DNA from: Lampris incognitus
Taxonomy: Eukaryota; Chordata; Actinopteri; Lampriformes; Lampridae
Assembly: GCF_029633865.1 (NCBI RefSeq)
Contig: NC_079211.1
Location: 77,411,158-77,475,157, forward strand
Direction of reading: 5' to 3'
DNA length: 64,000 bases
Positions 1 to 10,897 of this stretch are shown here, one piece after another. The notes beneath the pieces were generated by a model. The model saw only the letters and a program-made list of their open reading frames with translations. It made no database searches and was not told the DNA's origin. Position 1 is the stretch's first letter. Every line of letters starts with the position of its first letter. The position numbers and the translations under genes are program-made.

Positions 1-3000
1 ACCCGAGACACAACACAGTTCCTGTTTCATCTGACGCCCGAGACACAACACAGTTCCTGTTTCATCTGACGCCCGCTAAACAACACAGTTCCTGTTTCAT
101 CTGACGCCCGAGACACAACACAGTTCCTGTTTCATCTGACGCCCGCTAAACAACACAGTTCCTGTTTCATCTGACGCCCGAGACACAACGCAGTTCCTGT
201 TTCATCTGACGCCCGAGACACAACACAGTTCCTGTTTCATCTGACGCCCGCGAAACAACACAGTTCCTGTTTCATCTGACGCCCGAGACACAACACAGTT
301 CCTGTTTCATCTGACGCCCGCGAAACAACACAGTTCCTGTTTCATCTGACGCCCGAGACACAACACAGTTCCTGTTTCATCTAACGCCCGCGAAACAACA
401 CAGTTCCTGTTTCATCTGACGCCCGAGACACAACACAGTTCCTGTTTCATCTGACGCCCGCTAAACAACACAGTTCCTGTTTCATCTGACGCACGAGACA
501 CAACACAGTTCCTGTTTCATCTGATGCCCGCGAAACAACACAGTTCCTGTTTCATCTGACGCCCGAGACACAACACAGTTCCTGTTTCATCTGACGCCCG
601 CGAAACAACACAGTTCCTCTTTCATCTGACGCCCGCGAAACAACACAGTTCCTGTTTCATCTGACGCACGAGACACAACACAGTTCCTGTTTCATCTGAC
701 GCCCGCGAAACAACACAGTTCCTGTTTCATCTGACGCCCGAGACACAACACAGTTCCTGTTTCATCTGACGCCCGCGAAACAACACAGTTCCTGTTTCAT
801 CTGATGCCCGAGACATAACACAGTTCCTGTTTCATCTGATGCCCGAGACACAACACAGTTCCTGTTTCATCTGACGCCCCCGAAACAACACAGTTCCTTT
901 TTCATCTGACGCCCGAGACACAACACAGTTCCCGTTTCATCTGACGCCCACGAAACAACACAGTTCCTGTTTCATCTGACGCCCGAGACACAACACAGTT
1001 CCTGTTTCATCTGACGCCCGAGACACAGCACAGTTCCTGTTTCATCTGACGCCCGCGAAACAACACAGTTCCTGTTTCATCTGACGCCCGAGACACAACA
1101 CTGTTCCTTTTTCATCTGATGACCGAGACACAACACAGCTCCTTTTTCATCTGACGCCCGCGAAACAACACAGTTCCTGTTTCATCTGACGCCCGCGAAA
1201 CAACACAGTTCCTGTTTCATCTGACGCCCGCGAAACAACACAGTTCCTGTTTCATCTGACGCCCGCGAAACAACACAGTTCCTGTTTCATCTGACGCCCG
1301 AGACACAACACAGTTTCTGTTTCATTTGACGCCCGCGAAACAACACAGTTCCTGTTTCATCTGACGCCCGCGAAACAACACAGTTCCTGTTTCATCTGAC
1401 GCCCGAGACACAACACAGTTCCTGTTTCATCTGACGCCCGCGAAACAAAACAGTTCCTGTTTCATCTGATGCCCGAGACACAACACAGTTCCTGTTTCAT
1501 CTGATGACCGAGACACAACACAGTTCCTGTTTCATCTGACGCCCGCGAAACAACACAGTTCCTGTTTCATCTGACGCCCGCGAAACAACACAGTCCCTGT
1601 TTCATCTGATGCCCGAGACACAACACAGTTCCTGTTTCATCTGATGCCCGAGACACAACACAGTTCCTGTTTCATCTGACGCCCGAGACACAACACAGTT
1701 CCTGTTTCATCTGACGCCCGAGACACAACACAGTTCCTGTTTCATCTGACGCCCGCGAAACAACACAGTTCCTGTTTCATCTGATGCCCGAGACATAACA
1801 CAGTTCCTGTTTCATCTGATGCCCGAGACACAACACAGTTCCTGTTTCATCTGACGCCCCCGAAACAACACAGTTCCTTTTTCATCTGACGCCCGAGACA
1901 CAACACAGTTCCCGTTTCATCTGACGCCCACGAAACAACACAGTTCCTGTTTCATCTGACGCCCGAGACACAACACAGTTCCTGTTTCATCTGACGCCCG
2001 AGACACAGCACAGTTCCTGTTTCATCTGACGCCCGCGAAACAACACAGTTCCTGTTTCATCTGACGCCCGAGACACAACACTGTTCCTTTTTCATCTGAT
2101 GACCGAGACACAACACAGCTCCTTTTTCATCTGACGCCCGCGAAACAACACAGTTCCTGTTTCATCTGACGCCCGCGAAACAACACAGTTCCTGTTTCAT
2201 CTGACGCCCGCGAAACAACACAGTTCCTGTTTCATCTGACGCCCGCGAAACAACACAGTTCCTGTTTCATCTGACGCCCGAGACACAACACAGTTTCTGT
2301 TTCATTTGACGCCCGCGAAACAACACAGTTCCTGTTTCATCTGACGCCCGCGAAACAACACAGTTCCTGTTTCATCTGACGCCCGAGACACAACACAGTT
2401 CCTGTTTCATCTGACGCCCGCGAAACAAAACAGTTCCTGTTTCATCTGATGCCCGAGACACAACACAGTTCCTGTTTCATCTGATGACCGAGACACAACA
2501 CAGTTCCTGTTTCATCTGACGCCCGCGAAACAACACAGTTCCTGTTTCATCTGACGCCCGCGAAACAACACAGTCCCTGTTTCATCTGATGCCCGAGACA
2601 CAACACAGTTCCTGTTTCATCTGATGCCCGAGACACAACACAGTTCCTGTTTCATCTGACGCCCGAGACACAACACAGTTCCTGTTTCATCTGACGCCCG
2701 CGAAACAACACCGTTCCTGTTTCATCTGACGCCCGAGACACAACACAGTTTCTGTTTCATTTGACGCCCGCGAAACAACACAGTTCCTGTTTCATCTGAC
2801 GCCCGAGACACAACACAGTTCCCGTTTCATCTGACGCCCACGAAACAACACAGTTCCTGTTTCATCTGACGCCCGAGACACAACACAGTTCCTGTTTCAT
2901 CTGACGCCCGAGACACAGCACAGTTCCTGTTTCATCTGACGCCCGCGAAACAACACAGTTCCTGTTTCATCTGACGCCCGAGACACAACACTGTTCCTTT

Positions 3001-3501
3001 TTCATCTGATGACCGAGACACAACACAGCTCCTTTTTCATCTGACGCCCGCGAAACAACACAGTTCCTGTTTCATCTGACGCCCGCGAAACAACACAGTT
3101 CCTGTTTCATCTGACGCCCGCGAAACAACACAGTTCCTGTTTCATCTGACGCCCGCGAAACAACACAGTTCCTGTTTCATCTGACGCCCGAGACACAACA
3201 CAGTTTCTGTTTCATTTGACGCCCGCGAAACAACACAGTTCCTGTTTCATCTGACGCCCGCGAAACAACACAGTTCCTGTTTCATCTGACGCCCGAGACA
3301 CAACACAGTTCCTGTTTCATCTGACGCCCGCGAAACAAAACAGTTCCTGTTTCATCTGATGCCCGAGACACAACACAGTTCCTGTTTCATCTGATGACCG
3401 AGACACAACACAGTTCCTGTTTCATCTGACGCCCGCGAAACAACACAGTTCCTGTTTCATCTGACGCCCGCGAAACAACACAGTCCCTGTTTCATCTGAT
3501 G
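1..3501. repeat. 35-bp minisatellite array, about 100 copies
   Basis: A continuous head-to-tail array of a 35-bp unit built on CACAGTTCCTGTTTCATCTG. Units differ mainly in the five or six bases after the shared GACGCCCG (GAGACAC, GCGAAAC or GCTAAAC forms). Rare variants recur together, showing a higher-order repeat: AGACATAACA occurs at 811 and 1791, a spacing of 980 bp (28 units). CCCGTTTCAT occurs at 931, 1911 and 2821, spacings of 980 and 910 bp (28 and 26 units). The array is cut by the N gap, so its true length is unknown. There are no unique spacers, so it is not a CRISPR. Confidence 0.97.
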
Positions 3502-3701
3502 NNNNNNNNNNNNNNNNNNNNNNNNNNNNNNNNNNNNNNNNNNNNNNNNNNNNNNNNNNNNNNNNNNNNNNNNNNNNNNNNNNNNNNNNNNNNNNNNNNN
3601 NNNNNNNNNNNNNNNNNNNNNNNNNNNNNNNNNNNNNNNNNNNNNNNNNNNNNNNNNNNNNNNNNNNNNNNNNNNNNNNNNNNNNNNNNNNNNNNNNNNN
3701 N
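3502..3701. other. assembly gap (200 N)
   Basis: Exactly 200 N between the minisatellite and the integrase of gypsy element A. The round size suggests a placeholder rather than a measured gap. The missing 3' LTR and integrase C-terminus of element A may lie here. Confidence 0.99.
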
Positions 3702-4448
3702 CATGACCCATGGGAGCCGGTCCATCCAGTCGCAGCCAGTGAGGCTTGCCCGCAGAGCGGCTTTCATGTCCCGATGGAACCGCTCACAAAGTCCGTTGCT
3801 CTGCGGGTTGTACGCCGTAGTGCGGTGGATCTTCATCCCCAGGTGCTCAGCGACCGCCGTCCAGAGCTCCGAGGTAAACTGGGAGCCCCGGTCGCTTGTG
3901 ATGTCACCCGGTGTGCCGAAACGGGCCACCCAGCAGCCGATGAACGCCCGTGCTACCTCTGCTGCCGTCGTGGAGGACAAGGGAATAGCCTCTGGCCACC
4001 TGGTGGCCCTGTCCACAATAGTGAGGAGGAACGTATAACCACGGGAGGGGGGCAGGGGACCCACCAGGTCAACATTGACGTGGTCAAACCGCCTCTCTGG
4101 AACCACAAACGGCGCCAAAGGGGCCTTGGTATGGCGGTGCACCTTGGCGCGTTGGCACGCCACACAAGAGCCGGCCCAGGCTCTAACATCCTTACGGAGC
4201 CCAGGCCAAACAAACTTGACGCTCACCAATTTGGTCGAGGCCTTCACTCCCGGGTGGGAAAGGCCGTGGACGGTGTCGAAAACTCGGCGCCGCCAGGAAG
4301 TAGGCACCAGGGGGCGCGGTTGACCGGTGGAGATGTCACAGAGGAGGGTGGTGTTGGCCGCGTCGAACGTCACGTCCTCCAGCCGTAGCGCCGTAGGGGT
4401 CGACCGGTAGTCTTGAACGGTCGCGTCCTTGGCTTGGTCCGCTGCCAT
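3702..4448 (-). pseudogene. gypsy A integrase (C-terminus lost in gap)
   Basis: The reading frame carries the HHCC zinc region (HGLSHPGVKAS and later CVACQRAK) and the DDE core. The first Asp is in NVDLVGPL, the second in ITSDRGSQF, and the Glu in NGLCERFHRD. The three catalytic residues are therefore intact. The frame enters the N gap after LPWVM. The visible methionine start is internal to Pol, not a real start; upstream codons in the same frame extend to a TGA near 4463. Confidence 0.88.
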
Positions 4449-6316
4449 AGCGGCGTAGTCGAGTCACAAGTGAACGGCGTTAACAACCGCCCGTGAAAGG
4501 CAGTCGGCGACGGAGCTATCCTTGCCCGACACGTGTTGTATGTCCGTGGTAAACTCGGAAACCGCCGCGAGATGACGCTGCTGACGCCCAGACCACGGTT
4601 CTGAGGTTTGGGCATACAGAACGTCAGCGGTTTGTGGTCCACGAAAGCGGTGAACTGTCGGCGCTCCAATAGGAACCTAAAGTGTCTGGTTGCGAAGAAG
4701 AGACCCAGTAGTTCCCTATCAAAGGTGCTGTATTTGCGCTCGCTCTCACGGAGTTGTTTACTGAAGAACGCCAACGGCTGCCAGCCCCCCCCCACCCACT
4801 GCTCACACGCGGCCCCCACGGCGTAGTCGGAGGCATCCGTTGTAAGGGCTATGGGGGCGGCAGGCGACGGGTGAGCTAGCAGCGCAGCGTTGGCCAGCGG
4901 GGTCTTGGCGGCCACAAAAGCCTCGTCCATCCCCGAAGACCAGTGCAGCTCGTCCTTAGACTTCTTACCCCGCAGGGCCTCATACAGGGGACGCATGATG
5001 TGGGTGGCACGGGGCAGGAAACGGTTATAAAAGTTCACCATGCCCAGGAATTCCTGCAGCGACTGTACAGTGCGGGGGCGGGGGAACATGGTGACAGCCT
5101 CAACCCTGGCAGGGAGGGGAACGGCCCCCTGTGGAGTGATGTGGTGCCCGAGGAAGGTGATGGACGACTCCCCGAACTGACACTTAGCTGGGTTGATGAT
5201 GAGGCCGTGTTCGCTGAGCCTGTCAAACAGCTGTCTGAGGTGCCTCATGTGTTCCTCCGCCGACGCGCTGGCCACGAGGATGTCGTCTAAGTACACAAAC
5301 AAAAATGGCATGTCACGGAGCACAGAATCCATAAGGTGCTGAAACGTCTGCGCCGCCCCTTTAAGGCCGAAAGGCATACGTAAAAACTCAAAGAGCCCAA
5401 AGGGTGTGATGACAGCCGTTTTTGGGACATCCAGTGGGTGGACCGGCACTTGGTGATACCCCCGCACTAAGTCGATTTTGGAATAGATGGCAGCGCCCGC
5501 CAGGTGGGTAGAGAAATCTTGTATGTGCGGTATGGGGTACCGGTCGGGGGTCGTGGCATTGTTTAGGCGACGGTAGTCCCCGCACGGGCGCCAACCCCCG
5601 TTGGCCTTAGTAACCATGTGAAGAGGGGAAGCCCACGGGCTGTCAGAACGGCGGACAATGCCGAGGCGCTCCATAGTCGAAAACTCCTCCCTGGCTATTG
5701 CGAGCTTGGCCGAGTCGAGGCGTCGGGCCCGGGCGTAAACTGGGGGCCCCACTGTGGTGATATGATGTTCCACGCCGTGCTTGGCCACCGCCGAGGAGAA
5801 GGTGGGTGTGGTCAGCTCGGGGAAATTTGCGAGCAGGCGTTGGTATGGATCCCCGGTGGAGAGTGTGTTAGCGAGGCACAGCGCTCCAGCGCCCCCAAGT
5901 GGGCAGGGGTATGACGCAAAAGAGACGGCATCAATCACGCGACAGTTTTTAACATCCACCAGCAGGTTGAAAGCACAGAGGAAATCCGCACCTAGGAGCG
6001 GGGTGGATACAGCAGCCATCACAAAGTCCCAGCCGAAACGTCGGCCGCCAAAACACACGTCCACATGTCTGATACCGTACGTCCGAATGGACGTGCCGTT
6101 GGCGGCGTCCATCTGGGGGCCGTGACTGTCGGTCATCGTGTCCACAGCTTGTGCTGGTAGTATGCTGCGTTGAGCGCCAGAGTCAACCAGCAGCCGCCGG
6201 CCCGACAAGGAGTCTCTGATGAACAACAGCTTGCAGTCACGGCCGGCGCCCATAGCCGTTAACAAGCGCCGGCCTTGGCGTTTCCCTGAACCCTGTAACT
6301 GCAGGGTTTGCGACAC
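4370..6316 (-). pseudogene. gypsy A Pol: protease, reverse transcriptase, RNase H (frameshifted)
   Basis: A 648-residue frame. Residues about 40-52 hold the aspartic protease motif [12 protein letters not shown]. The reverse transcriptase follows, with [24 protein letters not shown] and the catalytic YLDDILVA box. RNase H follows, with [12 protein letters not shown], a DRELLGLF segment and VDHKPLTF. Just after VDHKPLTF the frame slips near 4600: the protein then reads as unrelated basic residues, while the expected linker towards integrase is in another frame. A TGA near 4463 further separates it from integrase. Both could be real mutations or base-calling errors. Confidence 0.88.
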
Positions 6317-7008
6317 CGTTTTGTTTTTGCCCCAAACCTGGCATGGTAATAACAGAGCCCGTCGTCAGGTTGGCGGCGGGCTGTCACCGCAGCCGCGGTG
6401 TCCATATAGTCGTACACAGGTGGTGGTGGGGCGGTCTTGTGGGGTAGCAGGGCATGCACAAACTGTTGCCGGTTGGCCAGGAAAACCCTGTCTGCTTCAG
6501 CAGCCAGAGAACGGTAGTCCTTGGAGGCGGCGAGAGGAGAACTGGCCAGTGCTGTGCGTACAGGTGCGGGGAGCTGCCTCAGAAAAATGTGTGTGAAAAG
6601 AAAGGCCGGATCAGCCGATCCCAGCACAGACAGCATTTTTTCCATTAAATCAGACGGTTTGCCGTCGCCGAGGCCATTCGGGGACAGTAAACGGTCTGCC
6701 TTCTCCAGCTCCGACAGTTCAAATAGTTTCAGGAGGAATGTCTTTATAGCATCATACTTGCCAGCAGCTGGCGGAGCTTCCAACAGTGTCATTGCTCGCG
6801 CCGTTGTCGATGCGTCTAACGCCGCCACTACGTGGAAGTACTGCGTTGCATCCTGCGTTATCCCTCTCAGCTGGAACTGGGCTTCCACATGTTGAAACCA
6901 CGGCCGTGGATTATGCTGCCAAAAGTCGGGTAGCTTCACAGTAGCGGTGTAAATGCTAGCGTTAGCAATAGCCATGTTGTTAGCACCGGCGTCGTCGTTG
7001 TCAAACAT
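6259..7008 (-). CDS. gypsy A Gag
   Basis: Open frame of 249 residues beginning 19 bases inside the primer-binding site, the expected place for gag. It would form the virus-like particle shell. The middle resembles gypsy capsid domains (a [16 protein letters not shown] stretch near residues 35-46). Near the C-terminus is a motif [14 protein letters not shown] followed by KPC, a C-x2-H-x9-C-x3-C cluster that I recognise from many animal gypsy Gags in place of a CCHC knuckle. The last 58 bases overlap pol in another frame, which fits a frameshift. No internal stop is seen. Confidence 0.8.
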   Translation of the reverse strand: MFDNDDAGANNMAIANASIYTATVKLPDFWQHNPRPWFQHVEAQFQLRGITQDATQYFHVVAALDASTTARAMTLLEAPPAAGKYDAIKTFLLKLFELSELEKADRLLSPNGLGDGKPSDLMEKMLSVLGSADPAFLFTHIFLRQLPAPVRTALASSPLAASKDYRSLAAEADRVFLANRQQFVHALLPHKTAPPPPVYDYMDTAAAVTARRQPDDGLCYYHARFGAKTKRCRKPCSYRVQGNAKAGAC

Positions 7009-7026
7009 ACTCGTATTAGTTGTTCG

Positions 7027-7044
7027 ATCACGTCGGGGTCACCA
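7027..7044 (-). other. gypsy A primer-binding site
   Basis: On the minus strand TGGTGACCCCGACGTGAT lies one base inside the end of the presumed 5' LTR (which ends CCACA). It starts with TGG, complementary to a tRNA CCA end. I cannot assign the tRNA from memory. Confidence 0.7.
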
Positions 7045-7045
7045 A

Positions 7046-7610
7046 TGTGGAGTTAGAAAACAACGAGACAGGAGACGTGAGAGTAGACGTAGTCGAGGTA
7101 GTTTACTAGCTCCAACTTTACATGTCATATATTTGACAACGACACTGAACTCTCTGGACCGGAAGCGGAAGTGCATTCTCTCTTAGGTGAATGTCTCTAG
7201 TTATATAGATGTGGGTCACCACACTACGGACATTACAAGTAGCTTTCTTGAACAGGTTTAATGACGTCTCCAAATCTCCATCAACACCGTGAAAACTGTA
7301 TACATGAAACAATACAATTAGCACAATTAACATAAAATCAGACCGCACATAACGTGGGCTACACATAGCATACATAACGTACCTCGTTGGCTGCATGCCA
7401 GAATGAGCTTGCAATGATTGTCTTTATAGCCTCCGTGACAAACATTAACCCATGATGTCCGCGAACAACGAGAAAAGACCGCGGGCCACCCGACAGTCCA
7501 TGCGTCATCCCGCCAGGAAGCAGGCGGAAGCGCGCGACCGGAAAGGAAGGCGAAAGCGCGTCTCTCAAACAACGCGAGACCAGACTCGTTGACCAACAAT
7601 CAACGAACAA
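7046..7610 (-). repeat. putative 5' LTR of gypsy A
   Basis: Plus-strand reading starts TGTGGAGTTAG directly next to the primer-binding site, so this is the inner edge of the 5' LTR. No coding frame matches anything I recognise. The outer edge is a guess from where LINE sequence resumes near 7642, because no second LTR copy is in the window to compare. Confidence 0.5.
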
Positions 7611-7641
7611 ACAACGTAAAAACCAATCATGGAATCAATTA

Positions 7642-8505
7642 TCAATATGAAAGGCAAACAACTATACACAAACTGTATATCAACCAAACATCAATGAAAC
7701 GTGTCAATGAACTGTATGCACAATTATGGCTACATTTACACTCACTATCTCCATTACTAGACGGCACAGGCAGATGTTCAACATTTATAGCCATAGCAAC
7801 AGGTATGTGATCAGTCGTTGCTGCCCCATACATAATACCCATACTCTCCAACGAGGCATGTGCATCAGGAGTGCAAATATAGTGGTCCAGCCATGACGTA
7901 GTGTGCCAGGCCTCACTTATGTATGTAAAAGTATTTGTAGGCAACAAGACTTTGCTTGACAATATAAGATTATTATCTTGACAGAACTGAACCATGTGAT
8001 TAGCAAATAACTACTTCCTCTCTGAGATATCAGCATTCAGATCCCCAATGACATACACACTGGAAGAAGTATTAGCTTGAATAAAGGAATTGATGAGTGC
8101 AAGCCTATTTAAATATTCATCCTCATTCTGCTGGCATTCATAGGGTGTATACACATCTAGGATAAAGAATTCCCTGTCATTGTGAGTAAACTGTATAGCA
8201 ATGCACCAGTCAACACCAAGCCTAACCACATTTATCAATGAGTCAAGCTTCTTATTCCATAGAATAGCCACACCCCCTGGTATCCTGCCTCTGACTAGTC
8301 CCACGCCGAGGTCAGTTGTAGACTCCCCAGCCCCATGAAAGTTCTCATTGAAGGAGTTTAGTTTTTCCAGCTCTTGCTTTGCTAAAAATGTCTCTTGCAT
8401 ACATAGTATGTCACAGTTCTCCAAAAGGTTTTCAACAACTATGCGGCGAGATTTATGCCCTGCGCTCTGACCCAGATGCAGGCCACGACAGTTGTATCAC
8501 AAAAC
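7642..8505 (-). pseudogene. non-LTR retrotransposon AP-endonuclease domain fragment
   Basis: The minus strand encodes an apurinic-type endonuclease of the LINE class. It begins YNCRGLHLGQSAG (catalytic Asn region), then CDILCMQETFL (Glu), VIGDLNAD (Asp/Asn), SWLDHYI and TTDHIPVAM (terminal Asp/His). Two open stretches, 8424-8011 and 7995-7642, are in the same frame and are separated only by a TAG at 8011-8013. The reverse transcriptase that should follow is missing; sequence to the left becomes the gypsy A LTR region. Clade not resolved. Confidence 0.82.
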
Positions 8506-8680
8506 CCAAAGGGTCATTTAGCAAGACTAGTGAGTGACCATATCACCAGCAGGCATACTCATCCCCCCCCCGCAACAAAAGCAACGTTTGACCCTATAAC
8601 TCCGCCCCTGCGCGGCTCATAATAGCGCCGGACAAGCGCCCCTTCAGGCCAGAGCTCCGGATTGTACATTTCTCCAACCT

Positions 8681-9304
8681 CATTGCATTCGGCAGATGTT
8701 TTAAATGAGCTGAATCTACTGTGCACAAAGCCAATCTGTCGGCAGATAACATCACGGCCAAGTTGATCTTTAAGATACCCAGACAGAACTTGGTGGCAAA
8801 AACACTCACCAGCTTCAGTACGTGAGCTGGAGTGAATAGCAACGTTTCATGACTTGACTCCACATGGAGGTGCCTGGCAGAGACGCTCATCCACCAGGAC
8901 CCTCTGCTACCTCAGACTTCTCCACTTCCCGAGTGGAGACCACTGCTGAAGCTCCCTCCTCTGCTCCCAGGCCCGGGGCTTCTGTAGAGGGTGGGAACAT
9001 AGCCTTTATCAGTAGTTAAATAAAAACTGACACCCCCCCCCTTATTTTATTTTTTTTTGTAAATCTAAAACATGTAAATCGCCAGCTCCTTTATAAATAG
9101 TCTTCTTTCTATACGTCAATTCATTCAAATGCTGTTATCTTCTGGTGACAGCAGGTGTCGCTGTAACACCGGGTACGGTAGGGAAACGCCCAACTCAAGC
9201 CGCGTCGGTTACGTCAGGGGCAGAATAAATATGGCGCTTGAGTTGCTAACGCGCTAAACCCGTGTGTGTTCCTTACTGCTCCACAGGTACGTAAAACATG
9301 CCGT
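8681..9304 (+). repeat. gypsy C 3' end plus LTR segment, copy 1
   Basis: About 620 bp almost identical to 9783-10407. The left part is the 3' end of the element C internal region, ending in an AGTAGTTAA stop context near 9017-9025. The LTR-like part starts TGACACCC at 9028, includes an AATAAATATGG TATA/poly-A-like stretch near 9228, and ends CTCCACAG. It breaks off at CCGT (9301-9304), where element B sequence begins. Confidence 0.75.
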
Positions 9305-9782
9305 GTACCACTATATCGTCCAGATAAATGGCCACGCCCAGTATGCCAGCCAGCACGGAGACCATGATTTTCTGGAAGCAGCTAGGGGCGGAGCTGAGAC
9401 CGAAAGGCATCCTGGTGTAGCGAAACACTCCTGCATGTGTCACAAAGGCTGTGAGGTTTCGGCTGCTGGGGTGGAGGGGCACCTGTAAGTACCCCTGTCT
9501 GAGGTCGAGCTTGGAGAACACCTCAGAGCCATAGAACTGAGCAGTGAGTTCTTCTGAGGTGGGCAGTGGATACTTATCAGGGACCACTGCCTTATTTACT
9601 GCACGTAGATCGACGCAGACACGCAGGCCCCCCGACTTCTTCTTAGCCACCACGAGGTTTGAGACCCAAGGTGACCCGTCCACCGGTTCAATGATGCCAG
9701 CTTCCAGCAGTTGTTGCAGCTCGGCGGAGACCCCATCACGGAGAGCCAACGGGATGCGGCGCAGTGGTTGGATGACAGATTT
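9301..9782 (-). pseudogene. detached fragment of gypsy B reverse transcriptase
   Basis: About 480 bp that I find identical to 13143-13624 of gypsy B (offset 3842). It encodes the front of the reverse transcriptase, through LDLRQGYLQVP and MPFGLSSAP to the catalytic YLDDIVV. It is bounded on both sides by copies of the element C 3'-end repeat. The junctions show short shared bases (CCGT on the left, TTCA or TCA on the right), as in microhomology or template-switch joins. It has no LTR of its own. Confidence 0.88.
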
Positions 9783-10674
9783 CATTGCATTCGGCAGATG
9801 TTTTAAATGAGCTGAATCTACTGTGCACAAAGCCAATCTGTCGGCAGATAACATCACGGCCAAGTTGATCTTTAAGATACCCAGACAGAACTTGGTGGCA
9901 AAAACACTCACCAGCTTCAGTACGTGAGCTGGAGTGAATAGCAACGTTTCATGACTTGACTCCACATGGAGGTGCCTGGCAGAGACGCTCATCCACCAGG
10001 ACCCTCTGCTACCTCAGACTTCTCCACTTCCCGAGTGGAGACCACTGCTGAAGCTCCCTCCTCTGCTCCCAGGCCCGGGGCTTCTGTAGAGGGTGGGAAC
10101 ATAGCCTTTATCAGTAGTTAAATAAAAACTGACACCCCCCCCCCTTATTTTATTTTTTTTTGTAAATCTAAAACATGTAAATCGCCAGCTCCTTTATAAA
10201 TAGTCTTCTTTCTATACGTCAATTCATTCAAATGCTGTTATCTTCTGGTGACAGCAGGTGTCGCTGTAACACCGGGTACGGTAGGGAAACGCCCAACTCA
10301 AGCCGCGTCGGTTACGTCAGGGGCAGAATAAATATGGCGCTTGAGTTGCTAACGCGCTAAACCCGTGTGTGTTCCTTACTGCTCCACAGGTACGTAAAAC
10401 ATGCCGTAAAACAACTAAGAGTGGGTTGACATGAAACCCAAGTGTCAGGTAAGCATCCGGCTAGCTTTGTGGACGATATAAGTGTTCCAAGACTGAGTTT
10501 GAATGTTGTTTTGGTGTCGAGTGTAGTTGCTAGCGAATATTAGCAGCTAGCCTATTGTTTCGCCGTGTAGCTCATCTGGAAATGACCATGTGAAAAGACA
10601 TGAGATGTGAAAGAATGCTTGTTTGTGTTTTATCCATATTCTGAAGGTAACAACACACAGAGGAGTGTTGATCA
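9783..10674 (+). repeat. gypsy C 3' end plus LTR segment, copy 2
   Basis: The first ~620 bp repeat 8681-9304. The sequence then continues through ACAACTAAGAG into a stretch matching 22690-22966. It is interrupted after ATCA at 10674 by gypsy B, and resumes at 15146. TGACACCC at 10131 is the likely LTR start. Confidence 0.75.
10671..10674. other. gypsy B target-site duplication (left)
   Basis: ATCA here is repeated at 15146-15149 directly after the other LTR. The unoccupied homologous site at 22958-22970 reads through with a single ATCA. Confidence 0.9.
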
Positions 10675-10872
10675 ATATTAAGTTTAGAAATCACGTCAGG
10701 ACACAGCGCTGTCGCTCGACACAACCTCTCCGTGGCATTCTTTATTTAGACTGACACAGCATCAAAGGCAGACCCGATCAAACAACCCAGAGCCCGCAGG
10801 CATCACCAATCGATCCCAGCACAATAGAACAGCAAATCAAATGCAGCACTGTCGATGTGTGCATACATAACA
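10675..10872 (-). repeat. gypsy B 3' LTR
   Basis: 198 bp. On the minus strand it starts TGTTATGTATGC and ends CTTAATAT. It matches 14945-15145 except for a 3-bp indel near the AGCACCAAATC region. Confidence 0.95.
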
Positions 10873-10888
10873 TCCCCCCCCCCCCCCC
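10873..10888 (-). other. gypsy B polypurine tract
   Basis: A run of G (seen as T followed by 15 C on the plus strand) directly upstream of the 3' LTR in element orientation. This is the expected site of plus-strand DNA priming. Confidence 0.8.
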
Positions 10889-10897
10889 GGCAGGATT

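Larger units (their letters stand above)
3702..7610 (-). mobile_element. Ty3/gypsy LTR retrotransposon, element A (partial)
   Basis: On the minus strand the order is LTR, primer-binding site, gag, protease, reverse transcriptase, RNase H, integrase, which is the Ty3/gypsy order. Integrase runs into the gap, so the 3' LTR is not seen. Gag and pol overlap in different frames by about 58 bases, as in elements that use ribosomal frameshifting. Pol carries a frameshift near 4600 and a TGA near 4463, so this copy is dead unless those are sequence errors. The LTR outer edge is uncertain. Confidence 0.9.

Noticed and set aside
1..3501. CRISPR-like regular repeats
   Set aside because: Units are contiguous 35-bp tandem repeats without unique spacers, in a eukaryotic context.
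3774..4388. Plus-strand frame of 204 residues
   Set aside because: Antisense shadow of the gypsy A integrase.
8594..8890. Minus-strand frame of 98 residues
   Set aside because: Lies in the element C 3'-end repeat, which reads on the plus strand to its stop. No family resemblance.
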